Shown here: piece by piece, positions 42,713 to 50,647 of the stretch
How positions within the stretch are numbered: the stretch's first letter is position 1
Layout of the letters: every line of letters begins with the position of its first letter
Assembly: GCA_002305075.1 (NCBI GenBank)
Contig: DBQC01000006.1
Coordinates: forward strand, 17,914 to 81,913
Length of the DNA stretch: 64,000 nucleotides
Origin: Ruminococcaceae bacterium UBA1404
GTDB lineage: Bacteria; Bacillota; Clostridia; Oscillospirales; Ruminococcaceae
Direction: 5' to 3'
The notes under the pieces: generated by a model
Database searches by the model: none
The model's input: the letters and a program-made list of their open reading frames with translations, nothing else
What the model was told of the DNA's origin: nothing
Translations under genes and position numbers: made by a program

Positions 42713-43606
42713 ATGCAGAATAAAGAGGCGATTGGCACGGTTGTAAGGCTGACCGGCGGCTTTTACACGGTGGATACCCCCGAGGGCCTTTTTAGCACCC
42801 GGGCACGGGGGCTGTTTCGGCTGTCGGGCGTCTCGCCCTGTGTGGGCGACAAAGCCACCGTGGAAATCACCGGCCCGGGGGAGGGCTACCTGGTGGATAT
42901 TGCCCCCCGCAAAAATGTGCTAATACGCCCGCCGGTGGCCAATTTAGACCAGTTGATGGTGGTGGTGGCTGCCGCCCAGCCCGGACCCAACTACCGGGTC
43001 ATCGACAAGCTGATCACCTTGGCCGAGTACCGGAGCATCCCGGTGACCATGGTCATTACCAAAACCGACCTTGGAGACGGCTCGGCCATCGCCAATCTTT
43101 ATACCCAAGCCGGCTACCCGGTTATCCTCTGCGACGGCCAGTACATGGACGAGGCGCTGCGGCAGCGCTTTGCCCAAGCCCTTGCGGGCAAGCTGACCGC
43201 CCTGTGCGGCAACACCGGCGTGGGCAAATCCAGCCTGCTTAACCGTCTGCGCCCCGAGCTCAATCTGCCCACCGGCGAAATCAGCAAGAGCCTAGGCCGG
43301 GGCCGCCACACCACACGCCATGTGGAACTGTTTTCGGTATTGGGCGGTCTGGTGGCCGACACCCCCGGATTTTCGGCCATAGAGATAGAGAAGCTCGAGC
43401 GCATCACCAAGGAGGAGCTGCCCCTTTGCTTTAGGGAGTTTAGACCCTTTGTGGGCCAGTGCCGCTTTGACGACTGCGCCCACGAGCGAGAGCCCGACTG
43501 CGCCGTGCGGGCGGCGGTGGAAGACGGCCGGATTGCACAAAGCCGCTACGATAGTTACCTTGCGCTTTTGGAAGAGGCCCGGCGGATAAAAAGCTGGGAG
43601 AAATGA
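42713..43606 (+). CDS. rsgA: Small-subunit ribosome biogenesis GTPase RsgA
   Basis: 297 residues. Circularly permuted GTPase that checks 30S maturation. OB-fold at the N-terminus, G4 TKTDLGD, G1 GNTGVGKSSLLN (about 162-173), DTPGFS, and the C-terminal zinc motif CRFDDCAHEREPDCAV. AAAGGAGG precedes the ATG. It follows prkC as in B. subtilis (where it is itself a PrkC substrate). Confidence 0.95.
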   Translation: MQNKEAIGTVVRLTGGFYTVDTPEGLFSTRARGLFRLSGVSPCVGDKATVEITGPGEGYLVDIAPRKNVLIRPPVANLDQLMVVVAAAQPGPNYRVIDKLITLAEYRSIPVTMVITKTDLGDGSAIANLYTQAGYPVILCDGQYMDEALRQRFAQALAGKLTALCGNTGVGKSSLLNRLRPELNLPTGEISKSLGRGRHTTRHVELFSVLGGLVADTPGFSAIEIEKLERITKEELPLCFREFRPFVGQCRFDDCAHEREPDCAVRAAVEDGRIAQSRYDSYLALLEEARRIKSWEK

Positions 43607-43615
43607 GGCCAAACT

Positions 43616-44245
43616 ATGGCACGCTGTGTTATTGTGTGCGCCGGGCCCGGACAGGGGGAGCGCCCCGCCCTGGAGCCCGACGACTTTATCATCGCCTGCG
43701 ACGGTGGGTTACATACCGCTAAGGCCTTAGGGCTGATCCCCCATCTTATTGTAGGGGATTTCGACTCCTATACCGGCCCGTTGCCCGAGGGCATTGCGGT
43801 GGTTCGCCTTAAGGCCGAAAAGGACGATACCGACTCCATGGCAGCCATTAAAATAGGCCTTGAGCGGGGCTTTACCGACTTTTTTTTGCTAAACGCCTTA
43901 GGCGGTCGGCTCGACCACACCTTGGGTAACCTGCAGGGGCTTATCTACTTGGCCGAGCGGGGAGCCGCCGGGGTGGCCACCGGCTGCGGCGACCGGGCGG
44001 CCTTGCTCCATGCCGGGCGCATGGAGCTAACCGGATGGCCCGGGCGCTATGTATCGGCTTTGGCTGTGGGCGGCCCCGCCCGGGGCGTGTCCACCGAGGG
44101 GCTCTATTACCCTCTGTGTGACGCCACCCTTGAGGTGAGCTTTCCCCTAGGGGTGAGCAACCGCTTTGTAGGGGATACCGCCGCTTTCTCGGTGGTCGAG
44201 GGCTGCCTGCTTATTGTGCTGCCGGCGCAGGAGACGCCCCGCTGA
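43616..44245 (+). CDS. thiN: Thiamine diphosphokinase
   Basis: 209 residues. Transfers pyrophosphate from ATP to thiamine to make TPP. Signature segments: IACDGGLHTAKALG, LIVGDFDSYTG, KAEKDDTDSMAAIKIGLERG, LLNALGGRLDHTLGN and STEGLYYPL, SNRFVGDTAAFSV. It follows rsgA by nine bases; the classical rpe gene of the B. subtilis order is absent here. A terminator lies 45 bp after the stop. Confidence 0.95.
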   Translation: MARCVIVCAGPGQGERPALEPDDFIIACDGGLHTAKALGLIPHLIVGDFDSYTGPLPEGIAVVRLKAEKDDTDSMAAIKIGLERGFTDFFLLNALGGRLDHTLGNLQGLIYLAERGAAGVATGCGDRAALLHAGRMELTGWPGRYVSALAVGGPARGVSTEGLYYPLCDATLEVSFPLGVSNRFVGDTAAFSVVEGCLLIVLPAQETPR

Positions 44246-44290
44246 CCGAGGCCAGACCCAAACCCTATCGCTGTGCGCTCTGCGCTTTAT

Positions 44291-44317
44291 AAAAACCGCC
44301 TTTGGGCGGTTTTTTTG
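44291..44317 (+). terminator. Intrinsic terminator after thiN
   Basis: AAAACCGCC, loop TTTG, GGCGGTTTTTTT: short GC stem with a strong T run. Confidence 0.92.
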
Positions 44318-44391
44318 GCCGGATGGCCGGATTTTGGCCGCATTGTAACCCCCACAGTGCCTTTTGCGTATACTGCCAGTAGGATAGCCGA

Positions 44392-44574
44392 GTGGCTGTG
44401 AGAGGGGGTGGAGGCCTGCGATATCGAAACGGGGGCGGCCTCTGGGGGGCACTGGCGCTTGCCTTTGGCCTGGGGGTATTCCTCACCTTTATCTGCTCAT
44501 TTCGCCTGATCATTTTCATCGCGGCCATCCTGCTCATAGGCTGCGGCATAACAGCTTGCTGGCGTTATTATTAG
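44392..44574 (+). CDS. Small two-helix membrane protein, unknown function
   Basis: 60 residues from GTG 44392 (GTG 44398 is an alternative). A basic Gly-rich start (RGGGGLRYRNGGG) is followed by two membrane helices (WGALALAFGLGVFLTFIC and FRLIIFIAAILLIGCGIT). Similar small hydrophobic proteins occur beside spoVM or sporulation genes in Clostridia, but I cannot name a family with certainty. The location, between the thiN terminator and spoVM, suggests a sporulation-associated membrane peptide. No strong ribosome binding site or promoter is evident. Confidence 0.5.
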   Translation: MAVRGGGGLRYRNGGGLWGALALAFGLGVFLTFICSFRLIIFIAAILLIGCGITACWRYY

Positions 44575-44594
44575 GATGAGGGGGATTCACAATC

Positions 44595-44675
44595 GTGAAA
44601 GTCGTGGTGGTGCGGTGTCCGCGCGTGCTGACGCCCTTGTTGCGTATGTTGTTTAAAATAGGCAATACCGACTGA
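44595..44675 (+). CDS. spoVM: SpoVM, 26-residue spore-coat anchor peptide
   Basis: A 26-codon ORF (GTG start, GAGGGGG ten bases upstream, stop TGA). Aligned to B. subtilis SpoVM, also 26 residues, it keeps Lys2, a basic residue at 7 (Arg), Pro9 (the residue required for curvature sensing), a basic residue at 10, Leu12, Arg17 and the final Asp26; the chain starts VKVVVVRCPRVLT. SpoVM is an amphipathic helix that recognises the convex forespore outer membrane and anchors SpoIVA. The gene lies after thiN exactly as in B. subtilis and before sipL and spoIVA. It is too short for ordinary gene calling. Confidence 0.85.
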   Translation: MKVVVVRCPRVLTPLLRMLFKIGNTD

Positions 44676-44703
44676 TACAGCGCCATTCAGCCGGGCCAAA
44701 AAA

Positions 44704-44748
44704 GGCCGCGGAACCGTCCTAAAAGGCGGGGCCGCGGCCCTTTATATT
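44704..44748 (+). terminator. Hairpin after spoVM
   Basis: GGCCGCGG (44704-44711) and CCGCGGCC (44732-44739) with inner pairing, followed by CTTTATATT. It would end the spoVM transcript; its T-rich end overlaps the putative SigE -35 box of sipL. Confidence 0.7.
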
Positions 44749-44770
44749 CTTCGGTTTGTCCGCATAAACA
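44742..44770 (+). promoter_or_regulatory. Candidate SigE (mother-cell) promoter of sipL-spoIVA
   Basis: TTATATT (44742-44748), 14-bp spacer, CATAAACA (44763-44770), resembling the SigE consensus KMATATT-N14-CATACAMT with two mismatches. About 50 bp before sipL. Consistent with mother-cell expression known for spoIVA, but inferred from sequence alone. Confidence 0.5.
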
Positions 44771-44819
44771 TAAGGGACGAGGAATATATTGGACATAGAA
44801 ACGATGGGAGGAGATCCGA

Positions 44820-46340
44820 ATGAACCTGAGTGTTACAAAAGGGCCCATTGGGATAAGTGAGCTCGTATACAGCACCACCGCCGAGCAAGCCATAGAATGC
44901 GATGTTATGCTGCCCGACTACTGCCCCGATATGGTGCGCATACTCTGCTGCGAGGCCGATGTGGTGCAGTCCAGCTTATCCCACCATGGGCAGCGGCTCA
45001 CCCTAGATGGCACGGTGGGCCTTACTGTGCTCTACCAAAGCGCCGAGGGAGGTGTGCGCCGCACCGAATACAAGCTGCCTTTTTCCCACAGCATGGACCT
45101 AAAGTCCGCCGACGAGGGTTCCATGGTAACCGCCGTGGCCGACCTGAGCTACATAAACTGCCGGGCGGTGGGCCCAAGGCGGCTGGATGTGCGGGGAGCC
45201 ATTGCCATTGGAGTTAAGGTATGGGCCCAAAAGGAAGAGGAGGCCGTAGTGGCCGCCGAAGGCGAGGGCATTCAGCTTAAACTAAAGGAGATGGAGGCCT
45301 GCCGTGTTGTGGGGCGTCTCTGCCTTCCGCTGCGCCAGACCGAGGATCTTGACCTGCCCCAGAACACCCCTGCCCCCACGGCGGTGCTGCGGGCCACCGG
45401 CAGCGCCACCATAAGCGAGTGTCGGGCGCTGGACGGACGGGTGGTGCTAAAAGGGGAGATTGCCCTGCGCATCTGCTACACCACCGACGAGACCGGCCGC
45501 CACACCGATGTGGCCGAATATCTGCTGCCCTTAAGCCAAATTGCCGACGCCCCGGCCGCCCGGGAGGGCGCCAGCTGCACCGCAGCGCTGCGGGTGTGCG
45601 GCGTGGATGTGGAGTTAGGCGAGGATATGGCGGGAGAGAGTGTGTTCACCGTGGAAGTGCATATGCTGGCCTTTGTGCATTTGTGCGAGAATATGGCGCT
45701 GCAGTTGGCTACCGACTGCTACTCCACCCGCTATCCCTGCGAGGGCAAGAAAAAGCCTGTGCCTGTGGCGGGCAGCGGCTATGTAGCCCAGGAGCGCAAG
45801 CCCTATAAGGCCACGCTGAATGTGGGGGAGGACCTGGAGCAGATAAACTGCCTGTGGGCCCGGCCCCAAAAAGTAAGCTGCCAGACCACCGCCGAGGGTA
45901 GCCAGGTTACCGGTATGCTTCGCATCGGCATTTTGGGCCAGACAGCCGACGGGGTGGACTTCAGAGAGCGCCAAACCGACTTTACCCTGCCGCTGCCCCA
46001 GCGGGTGGGGCCCGATTTTACCCCCGAGGTGGGGGTCACCCTACCCGAGGGCAGTCTGTCGGGCATTGGAGAAATGGAGCTGGAATGCGACATCTGGGTG
46101 GTGGGCGCCGCCTCGGATGGGGCCACCATGGAGGTTCTCACCGACATCGCCCTGACCGACGACCGGCCCTTTGAGGCCGACCCGGCGGTGGGCATACGCA
46201 TCTACTACGCTCAGCCCGGCGAGAGCGTGTGGGACATTGCCAAGCGCTACCATGTGGCTCAGGGCCGCATCCTTGAGGACAACGAGCTCAGCTCGGATAC
46301 ACTCAGTGCCCGCCGGGCGCTTATCATACCAACCGTATAA
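44820..46340 (+). CDS. sipL: SipL-like spore coat morphogenetic protein (DUF3794 plus LysM)
   Basis: 506 residues. Repeated DUF3794-type beta domains (first about 10-150, with CDVMLPDYCPDMVRILC, again about 290-420, QINCLWARPQKVSCQT) and a C-terminal LysM domain (about 462-506: YYAQPGESVWDIAKRYHV, NELSSDTL). In C. difficile, SipL binds SpoIVA through its LysM domain and is needed for coat attachment. Here the gene stands directly before spoIVA, 21 bp apart. A mother-cell promoter candidate precedes it; GGGAGGAG is the ribosome binding site. Confidence 0.88.
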   Translation: MNLSVTKGPIGISELVYSTTAEQAIECDVMLPDYCPDMVRILCCEADVVQSSLSHHGQRLTLDGTVGLTVLYQSAEGGVRRTEYKLPFSHSMDLKSADEGSMVTAVADLSYINCRAVGPRRLDVRGAIAIGVKVWAQKEEEAVVAAEGEGIQLKLKEMEACRVVGRLCLPLRQTEDLDLPQNTPAPTAVLRATGSATISECRALDGRVVLKGEIALRICYTTDETGRHTDVAEYLLPLSQIADAPAAREGASCTAALRVCGVDVELGEDMAGESVFTVEVHMLAFVHLCENMALQLATDCYSTRYPCEGKKKPVPVAGSGYVAQERKPYKATLNVGEDLEQINCLWARPQKVSCQTTAEGSQVTGMLRIGILGQTADGVDFRERQTDFTLPLPQRVGPDFTPEVGVTLPEGSLSGIGEMELECDIWVVGAASDGATMEVLTDIALTDDRPFEADPAVGIRIYYAQPGESVWDIAKRYHVAQGRILEDNELSSDTLSARRALIIPTV

Positions 46341-46361
46341 AGGAAAGGGGGCAATGAAGGC

Positions 46362-47840
46362 ATGGAAGATCGCAACATCTACTCGGAAATTGGAGCCCGC
46401 ACCGACGGCGACATCTATATCGGTGTGGTAGGGCCGGTGCGCACCGGCAAGTCTACATTCATCAAGCGCTTTATGGAAACCCTTGTGCTGCCCAACATCC
46501 CCGACGGCCCCCGGCGGGAGCGGGCGGTGGATGAGCTACCCCAGTCGGCAGCCGGACGCACCATTATGACCACCGAGCCCAAGTTCGTGCCCGAGGAAGC
46601 CGTGGAAATCCATATGGACGAGAGCGCAGTTCTCAGGGTGCGCATGGTGGACTGCGTGGGCTACATTGTGCCCAGCAGCCTTGGCTATATTGAGGAAGAT
46701 CAGCCCCGCATGGTGGTAACCCCCTGGTTCGAACGGCCCATACCCTTTAACATGGCCGCCGAAATAGGCACCCGCAAGGTGATTAACGACCATTCCACCA
46801 TCGGGCTGGTGGTTACCACCGACGGCAGCATCTCGGATATTCCCAGAGCCGAGTATCAGGAGGCTGAGGAGCGGGTTATCGCCGAGCTGCAAGAGATTGG
46901 CAAGCCCTTTGTGGTGCTGCTAAACTGTGTGGAGCCCCGCAGTACCGAGGCTCAGGACCTAAGGGAGGAGCTGGCCGCCCGGTACGAGGTGCCGGTGATC
47001 GCCCTTTCCTGCCCCGATCTGGAGGAAGAGGACATCCGCATGATTTTGGCCCAGGTTCTCTACCAGTTCCCCGTGCGGGAGGTGGCGGTGGAGCTGCCCG
47101 GCTGGATTGTGACGCTGCCCGGAGGTCACTGGCTTAAAAATGCCCTCTATGGCGCCATAAGAGAAGGGCTGTTTGAAGTAAATCGCATCAGCGAGCTGCC
47201 TCGCCAAATGGGGGCCATCAGCGACTGCGAGCATGTGGACTATGTGGGCATGCAAAAGGTGGATTTTGGCACCGGTAAAGCCCGTATGCAAATCGCCGTT
47301 AAGAGCGAGCTGTTTTTCCGGGTGCTCTGCGAGGCCACCGGAATGGCCATCCAGAGCGAGAGCGAGCTCATCCCGCTGCTCATGGATCTGGTGGCCACCA
47401 AAAACGAGTACGAGAAGTATCGAGGGGCCCTTGAGGAGGTAAGCGCCACCGGCTACGGCATCGTTATGCCCACCACCCGGGAGATGTCTCTCGAGACCCC
47501 CGAGATTGTCAAACAGGGCGGCCGCTATGGTGTGCGGCTGCGGGCCAGCGCCCCCTCCATCCACATGATGCGGGCCGACATCAGTACCGAGGTGTCGCCC
47601 ATTGTGGGCAGCGAGCAGCAGAGCGAGGACCTTGTAAGCTATCTTATGGAGGAGTTCGAAACCGACCCCATCAAGATTTGGAATAGCAACATCTTTGGCA
47701 AGAGCCTGCAGGAGCTGGTGAGCGAAGGGGTGCGGGGCAAGCTCTACCGTATGCCTCCCGATGCCCGCCTCAAACTCCAGGAGACCATCGAACGGGTGGT
47801 CAACGAGGGTTGCTCGGGCCTTATCTGCATCATTCTTTAA
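46362..47840 (+). CDS. spoIVA: Stage IV sporulation protein A (coat basement ATPase)
   Basis: 492 residues, the usual length. SpoIVA is an ATPase that polymerises into the basement layer of the spore coat around the forespore, anchored by SpoVM. The N-terminus MEDRNIYSEIGARTDGDIYI leads to Walker A GPVRTGKST (24-32) with downstream IMTTEPKFVPEEAVEI and RMVDCVGYIVP (Walker B region). The middle and C-terminal domains include VGMQKVDFGTGKARMQIAVK, and the chain ends NEGCSGLICIIL. The start is ATG 46362; GAAAGGGGG is about twelve bases upstream. A terminator follows. Confidence 0.97.
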   Translation: MEDRNIYSEIGARTDGDIYIGVVGPVRTGKSTFIKRFMETLVLPNIPDGPRRERAVDELPQSAAGRTIMTTEPKFVPEEAVEIHMDESAVLRVRMVDCVGYIVPSSLGYIEEDQPRMVVTPWFERPIPFNMAAEIGTRKVINDHSTIGLVVTTDGSISDIPRAEYQEAEERVIAELQEIGKPFVVLLNCVEPRSTEAQDLREELAARYEVPVIALSCPDLEEEDIRMILAQVLYQFPVREVAVELPGWIVTLPGGHWLKNALYGAIREGLFEVNRISELPRQMGAISDCEHVDYVGMQKVDFGTGKARMQIAVKSELFFRVLCEATGMAIQSESELIPLLMDLVATKNEYEKYRGALEEVSATGYGIVMPTTREMSLETPEIVKQGGRYGVRLRASAPSIHMMRADISTEVSPIVGSEQQSEDLVSYLMEEFETDPIKIWNSNIFGKSLQELVSEGVRGKLYRMPPDARLKLQETIERVVNEGCSGLICIIL

Positions 47841-47953
47841 CGCCTTGTATGCAGCCGCCCCTTGATAGCGCCTTCTCTGTATGGGACCGGACGGCAAGCG
47901 CCGGGATAATGGTAGCGGCCGATACCCCCTTAAGAGCCAACGCCGCCTTAATA

Positions 47954-47985
47954 AAAACCTCCCTCGCAGCTGCGGGGGAGGTTTT
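47954..47985. terminator. Bidirectional terminator between spoIVA and the minus-strand ATPase
   Basis: AAAACCTCCC pairs with GGGAGGTTTT, with an inner CGCAGCTGCG palindrome; T/A runs on both sides serve the convergent genes. Confidence 0.85.
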
Positions 47986-48000
47986 AGCTTATAGTGAAGC

Positions 48001-48037
48001 CCCGGGCCGGTTCTTTTCACAGAGAGGTCGGCCCGGG
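48001..48037. repeat. Inverted repeat near the end of the minus-strand ATPase gene
   Basis: CCCGGGCCG (48001-48009) and CGGCCCGGG (48029-48037) separated by 19 bases; no T run. Possibly part of the 3' end structure of the ATPase transcript. Confidence 0.6.
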
Positions 48038-48055
48038 TTTAAAGCGCCGGGGGGA

Positions 48056-49150
48056 TTATGCCTCCCCCGCAACCGCCTTTAGGATGGGGGCGGTCAGGGA
48101 GTCGAGATGCTCATAATCCATAGCGGGGCGATAAAGCGCCTCCAAATGGTGGTGCAGCTCTCTGGCCTGACGCACCGAATCCTCGGCATGGCCAAGCATC
48201 TGAATGGCGGCTTTGCGGCAAAAGGCCATGCGCTTTTTATAGGCTCTAAGGCCCTCGGTGTCGGTAAAACGGCGGGCGTTGATAATGCGGTCGGGATTTA
48301 CATCGGGGGCCATCAGGCGATTATGAGTCATAAAGCCCAGCGACAGCTCGGGGATAAACAGATGCTCAAGGCGCTCCATGGGGGCCAGGGGGCTGTAGCA
48401 GCTTATAATGTCGTAGCCCGCCTCCAGTGCGGCCTGCCGCAGTTCTTTAAGCAGAGCCGGGGCCGACACGGCGTAGTCGTCCTCAAGCAGGGTGATGCTG
48501 TCGGCCAGCGCCGGGCCGGTATCCTGCAGGGTGTGGTAACCCTGGTCGGTAAGCGCAGACAAAAACCGAACCCGCTCGCTGCCCTCCCGGTGGCGGGGCT
48601 TTAGGCTGCGGGCGGCAATGCGGGCGGCGGTTTTGCGCACTTTGTCCATATCGGTAAAGCGCTCAGCTGTGCGGGCGTTGTCGCTGAGCAGTGCGGCCGC
48701 GGCGGCCATAAAGCGGTCGGCCTGACGGTGCAGCATAGCCGACTGCTCGGCGGTGGCGATAATCTTCTCCCGAAGTGGGGTTAGCTTCTCGGTGTCGTAG
48801 CAGTCGCCCAGCGCCACAAGACGCTCAAAAAGCCCCGGATACTTGGGCTCGATGACATGGGGGGGTGTGCCGTCGGCCAGCGCAAGGCCCAAATCGGGCA
48901 GCACCACGGCATCCAGGCTCTTAAGGTCAGAGGCACAGTGTATGTATTCGATCTCCCCGATATCTTCGCGATTTTGGGCCGCCTGGCCGACCTTTTTTAG
49001 CAGTGTAGACTTTCCGCTGCCCGGGCCGCCCTTAAGCACATAGAGCGTATTTAGAAGATGGGGGTTTGTTATTTGATCAAACCGCGACACAAATCCAACC
49101 GGCGAATGGGTGCCGAGAAAGAATCTTAAAATTTTCGGCTCGCTCACCAT
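48056..49150 (-). CDS. P-loop ATPase of unknown function (PRK06851-like)
   Basis: 364 residues. A Walker A motif lies near residue 43 (LKGGPGSGKSTLLKKVGQA). Later segments include EIEYIHCASDLKSLDAVVLP and a C-terminal half with DIISCYSPLAPMERLEHLFI and FMTHNRLM. The chain matches a family of conserved Firmicutes ATPases of about 360 residues with no assigned role; the alternation of strand and P-loop-like segments suggests a duplicated NTPase fold. GAAGGAGG precedes ATG 49150. It stands alone, convergent with spoIVA. Confidence 0.8.
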   Translation of the reverse strand: MVSEPKILRFFLGTHSPVGFVSRFDQITNPHLLNTLYVLKGGPGSGKSTLLKKVGQAAQNREDIGEIEYIHCASDLKSLDAVVLPDLGLALADGTPPHVIEPKYPGLFERLVALGDCYDTEKLTPLREKIIATAEQSAMLHRQADRFMAAAAALLSDNARTAERFTDMDKVRKTAARIAARSLKPRHREGSERVRFLSALTDQGYHTLQDTGPALADSITLLEDDYAVSAPALLKELRQAALEAGYDIISCYSPLAPMERLEHLFIPELSLGFMTHNRLMAPDVNPDRIINARRFTDTEGLRAYKKRMAFCRKAAIQMLGHAEDSVRQARELHHHLEALYRPAMDYEHLDSLTAPILKAVAGEA

Positions 49151-49266
49151 AATTCCTCCTTCAAACTTTCTACCCCATGTTATGTGACGACAGGAGGGAT
49201 TGCCACCAAGCAGGACGCGAAAAACCGCCCTTCCAAGGCGGAAAGGCGGTAAATTGGTCGGCAGGG

Positions 49267-49839
49267 TCAGTTATAAACCTCGGGACAGACCTGGCGGATC
49301 TTGCTGCGCAGGCGCAGAAAATCGCCAAAGGCGTCGGGCTTTTGACGGGGGTTGCGCAGCAGCGCCGCAGGGTGGAAGGTGCCCATCATCAGGCGGCCTT
49401 GCAGCTCGAAGAACTGCCCGTGCTGCTGGGTGACCTTAAAATCGGCAAACATAAGCGCCTGCGCAGCCACCCGTCCCACGCACACGATGATGGCCGGGTT
49501 AATCAGCGCAATCTGCTGCTCTAAGAGCTCCATGCACTGGGCCATCTCCTCGGCCGAGGGGTCGCGGTTTTGGGGCGGTCGGCATTTGACCATGTTGGCG
49601 ATGAACACATTGCGCTCCCGGCTTAAATCGACGGTGGAGAGCAGCAGGTCTAAGAGTTTGCCCGAGCGTCCCACAAAGGGGCGGCCCAGCTCGTCCTCGG
49701 TGGCGCCGGGGGCCTCGCCAATCAGCATGACCCGGGCGTCGGGCGGACCCTCGCCGAATACAGTGTGGGTGCGAATTTCACAGAGGCCGCAGCGCCGGCA
49801 ATTTAAAAGCTGGTTTTTCAAGGTGTCAAAAGCAGTCAT
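49267..49839 (-). CDS. Uracil-DNA glycosylase, family 4 (iron-sulfur type)
   Basis: 190 residues. Family 4 signature GEAPGATEDELGRPFVGRSG (about 41-60), NMVKCRPPQNRDPSAEEMAQ, VCVGRVAAQALM, and MGTFHPAALLRNP with the catalytic His region. The four Cys that hold the 4Fe-4S cluster include NCRRCGLCEIRT near the N-terminus and the Cys in KCRPP. It removes uracil from DNA as the first base-excision step. AAAGGAGG precedes ATG 49839. A strong terminator-free gap follows to the divergent pduL promoter. Confidence 0.94.
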   Translation of the reverse strand: MTAFDTLKNQLLNCRRCGLCEIRTHTVFGEGPPDARVMLIGEAPGATEDELGRPFVGRSGKLLDLLLSTVDLSRERNVFIANMVKCRPPQNRDPSAEEMAQCMELLEQQIALINPAIIVCVGRVAAQALMFADFKVTQQHGQFFELQGRLMMGTFHPAALLRNPRQKPDAFGDFLRLRSKIRQVCPEVYN

Positions 49840-49915
49840 GGCGGGCCTCCTTTGGATGGTTTATCCCAGTATAACACATTTTGTGCGGCTGTACAGCTTT
49901 GCCTAATCCCATATG

Positions 49916-49945
49916 TTGACAAGGGCCGCCCGCCTCGACTATAAT
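49916..49945 (+). promoter_or_regulatory. Sigma-A promoter of pduL
   Basis: TTGACA (49916-49921), 18-bp spacer, TATAAT (49940-49945), 46 bp before the TTG start. Confidence 0.88.
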
Positions 49946-49990
49946 GAGAAAAAGATAGTCTTATTATTGTCGATTATAGGAGGCATTTAC

Positions 49991-50566
49991 TTGATAAACA
50001 AAGTGCTAGTAGAAACCAGTGCCCGCCATCTCCATGTAACCGAGGAGGATCTTGCCACGCTGTTTGGTCCGGGTGCCACACTCACCCACAAAAAAGATCT
50101 CTCACAGCCCGGTCAGTATGCCTGCGAGGAGCGGGTGGATTTGGTTGGCCCCAAGAACACCCTAAAAAATGTGATTATTCTCGGCCCCTGCCGCAAAGCC
50201 ACCCAGGTAGAAGTCTCGCTGACCGATGCCCGCACCCTAGGTTGCGAGGCTCCGGTGCGCGAGTCGGGCGATATTGCCGGCAGCGGTTCCATCAAGCTGG
50301 TGGGTCCCAAGGGCGAGGTGGAGCTTAAGGAGGGCGTGATTGCCGCCAAGCGCCACATCCACATGACCCCCGAGGATGCCGCCGCCATGGGCCTTGAAGA
50401 TAAGCAGATTGTCAGCGTTAAGGTGGAGAGCGCTGCCCGCTCCCTCACCTTTGGCGATGTGGTATTGCGGGTAAGTTCGTCCTTCGCCACCGCCATGCAT
50501 ATCGACACCGACGAGGCCAATGCCGCCGGTTTGTCGGGCGAGGTTTACGGCGAGATTATTAAGTAA
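49991..50566 (+). CDS. pduL: Phosphate propanoyltransferase PduL
   Basis: 191 residues from TTG 49991 (ATAGGAGG seven bases before). The frame runs further upstream, but that part overlaps the promoter. Two beta-barrel PduL repeats: ETSARHLHVTEEDLATLFG with the zinc-binding His pair, and the second, IAAKRHIHMTPEDAAAMG, plus CRKATQVEVSLTDARTLG. It exchanges acyl-CoA and acyl-phosphate. No microcompartment gene is near, so it probably works as a free phosphotransacylase, for example acetyl-CoA to acetyl phosphate in energy metabolism (inference). Confidence 0.92.
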   Translation: MINKVLVETSARHLHVTEEDLATLFGPGATLTHKKDLSQPGQYACEERVDLVGPKNTLKNVIILGPCRKATQVEVSLTDARTLGCEAPVRESGDIAGSGSIKLVGPKGEVELKEGVIAAKRHIHMTPEDAAAMGLEDKQIVSVKVESAARSLTFGDVVLRVSSSFATAMHIDTDEANAAGLSGEVYGEIIK

Positions 50567-50582
50567 GCTATAAACAAAGCCA

Positions 50583-50616
50583 ATACCGCCCCCACTGTGT
50601 GCAGAGGGGGCGGTAT
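50583..50616 (+). terminator. Hairpin after pduL
   Basis: ATACCGCCCCC (50583-50593) pairs with GGGGGCGGTAT (50606-50616); T tract is poor. Confidence 0.65.
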
Positions 50617-50647
50617 GTTGTCATAAGTCTTAAAGGGGGAGAGCACC

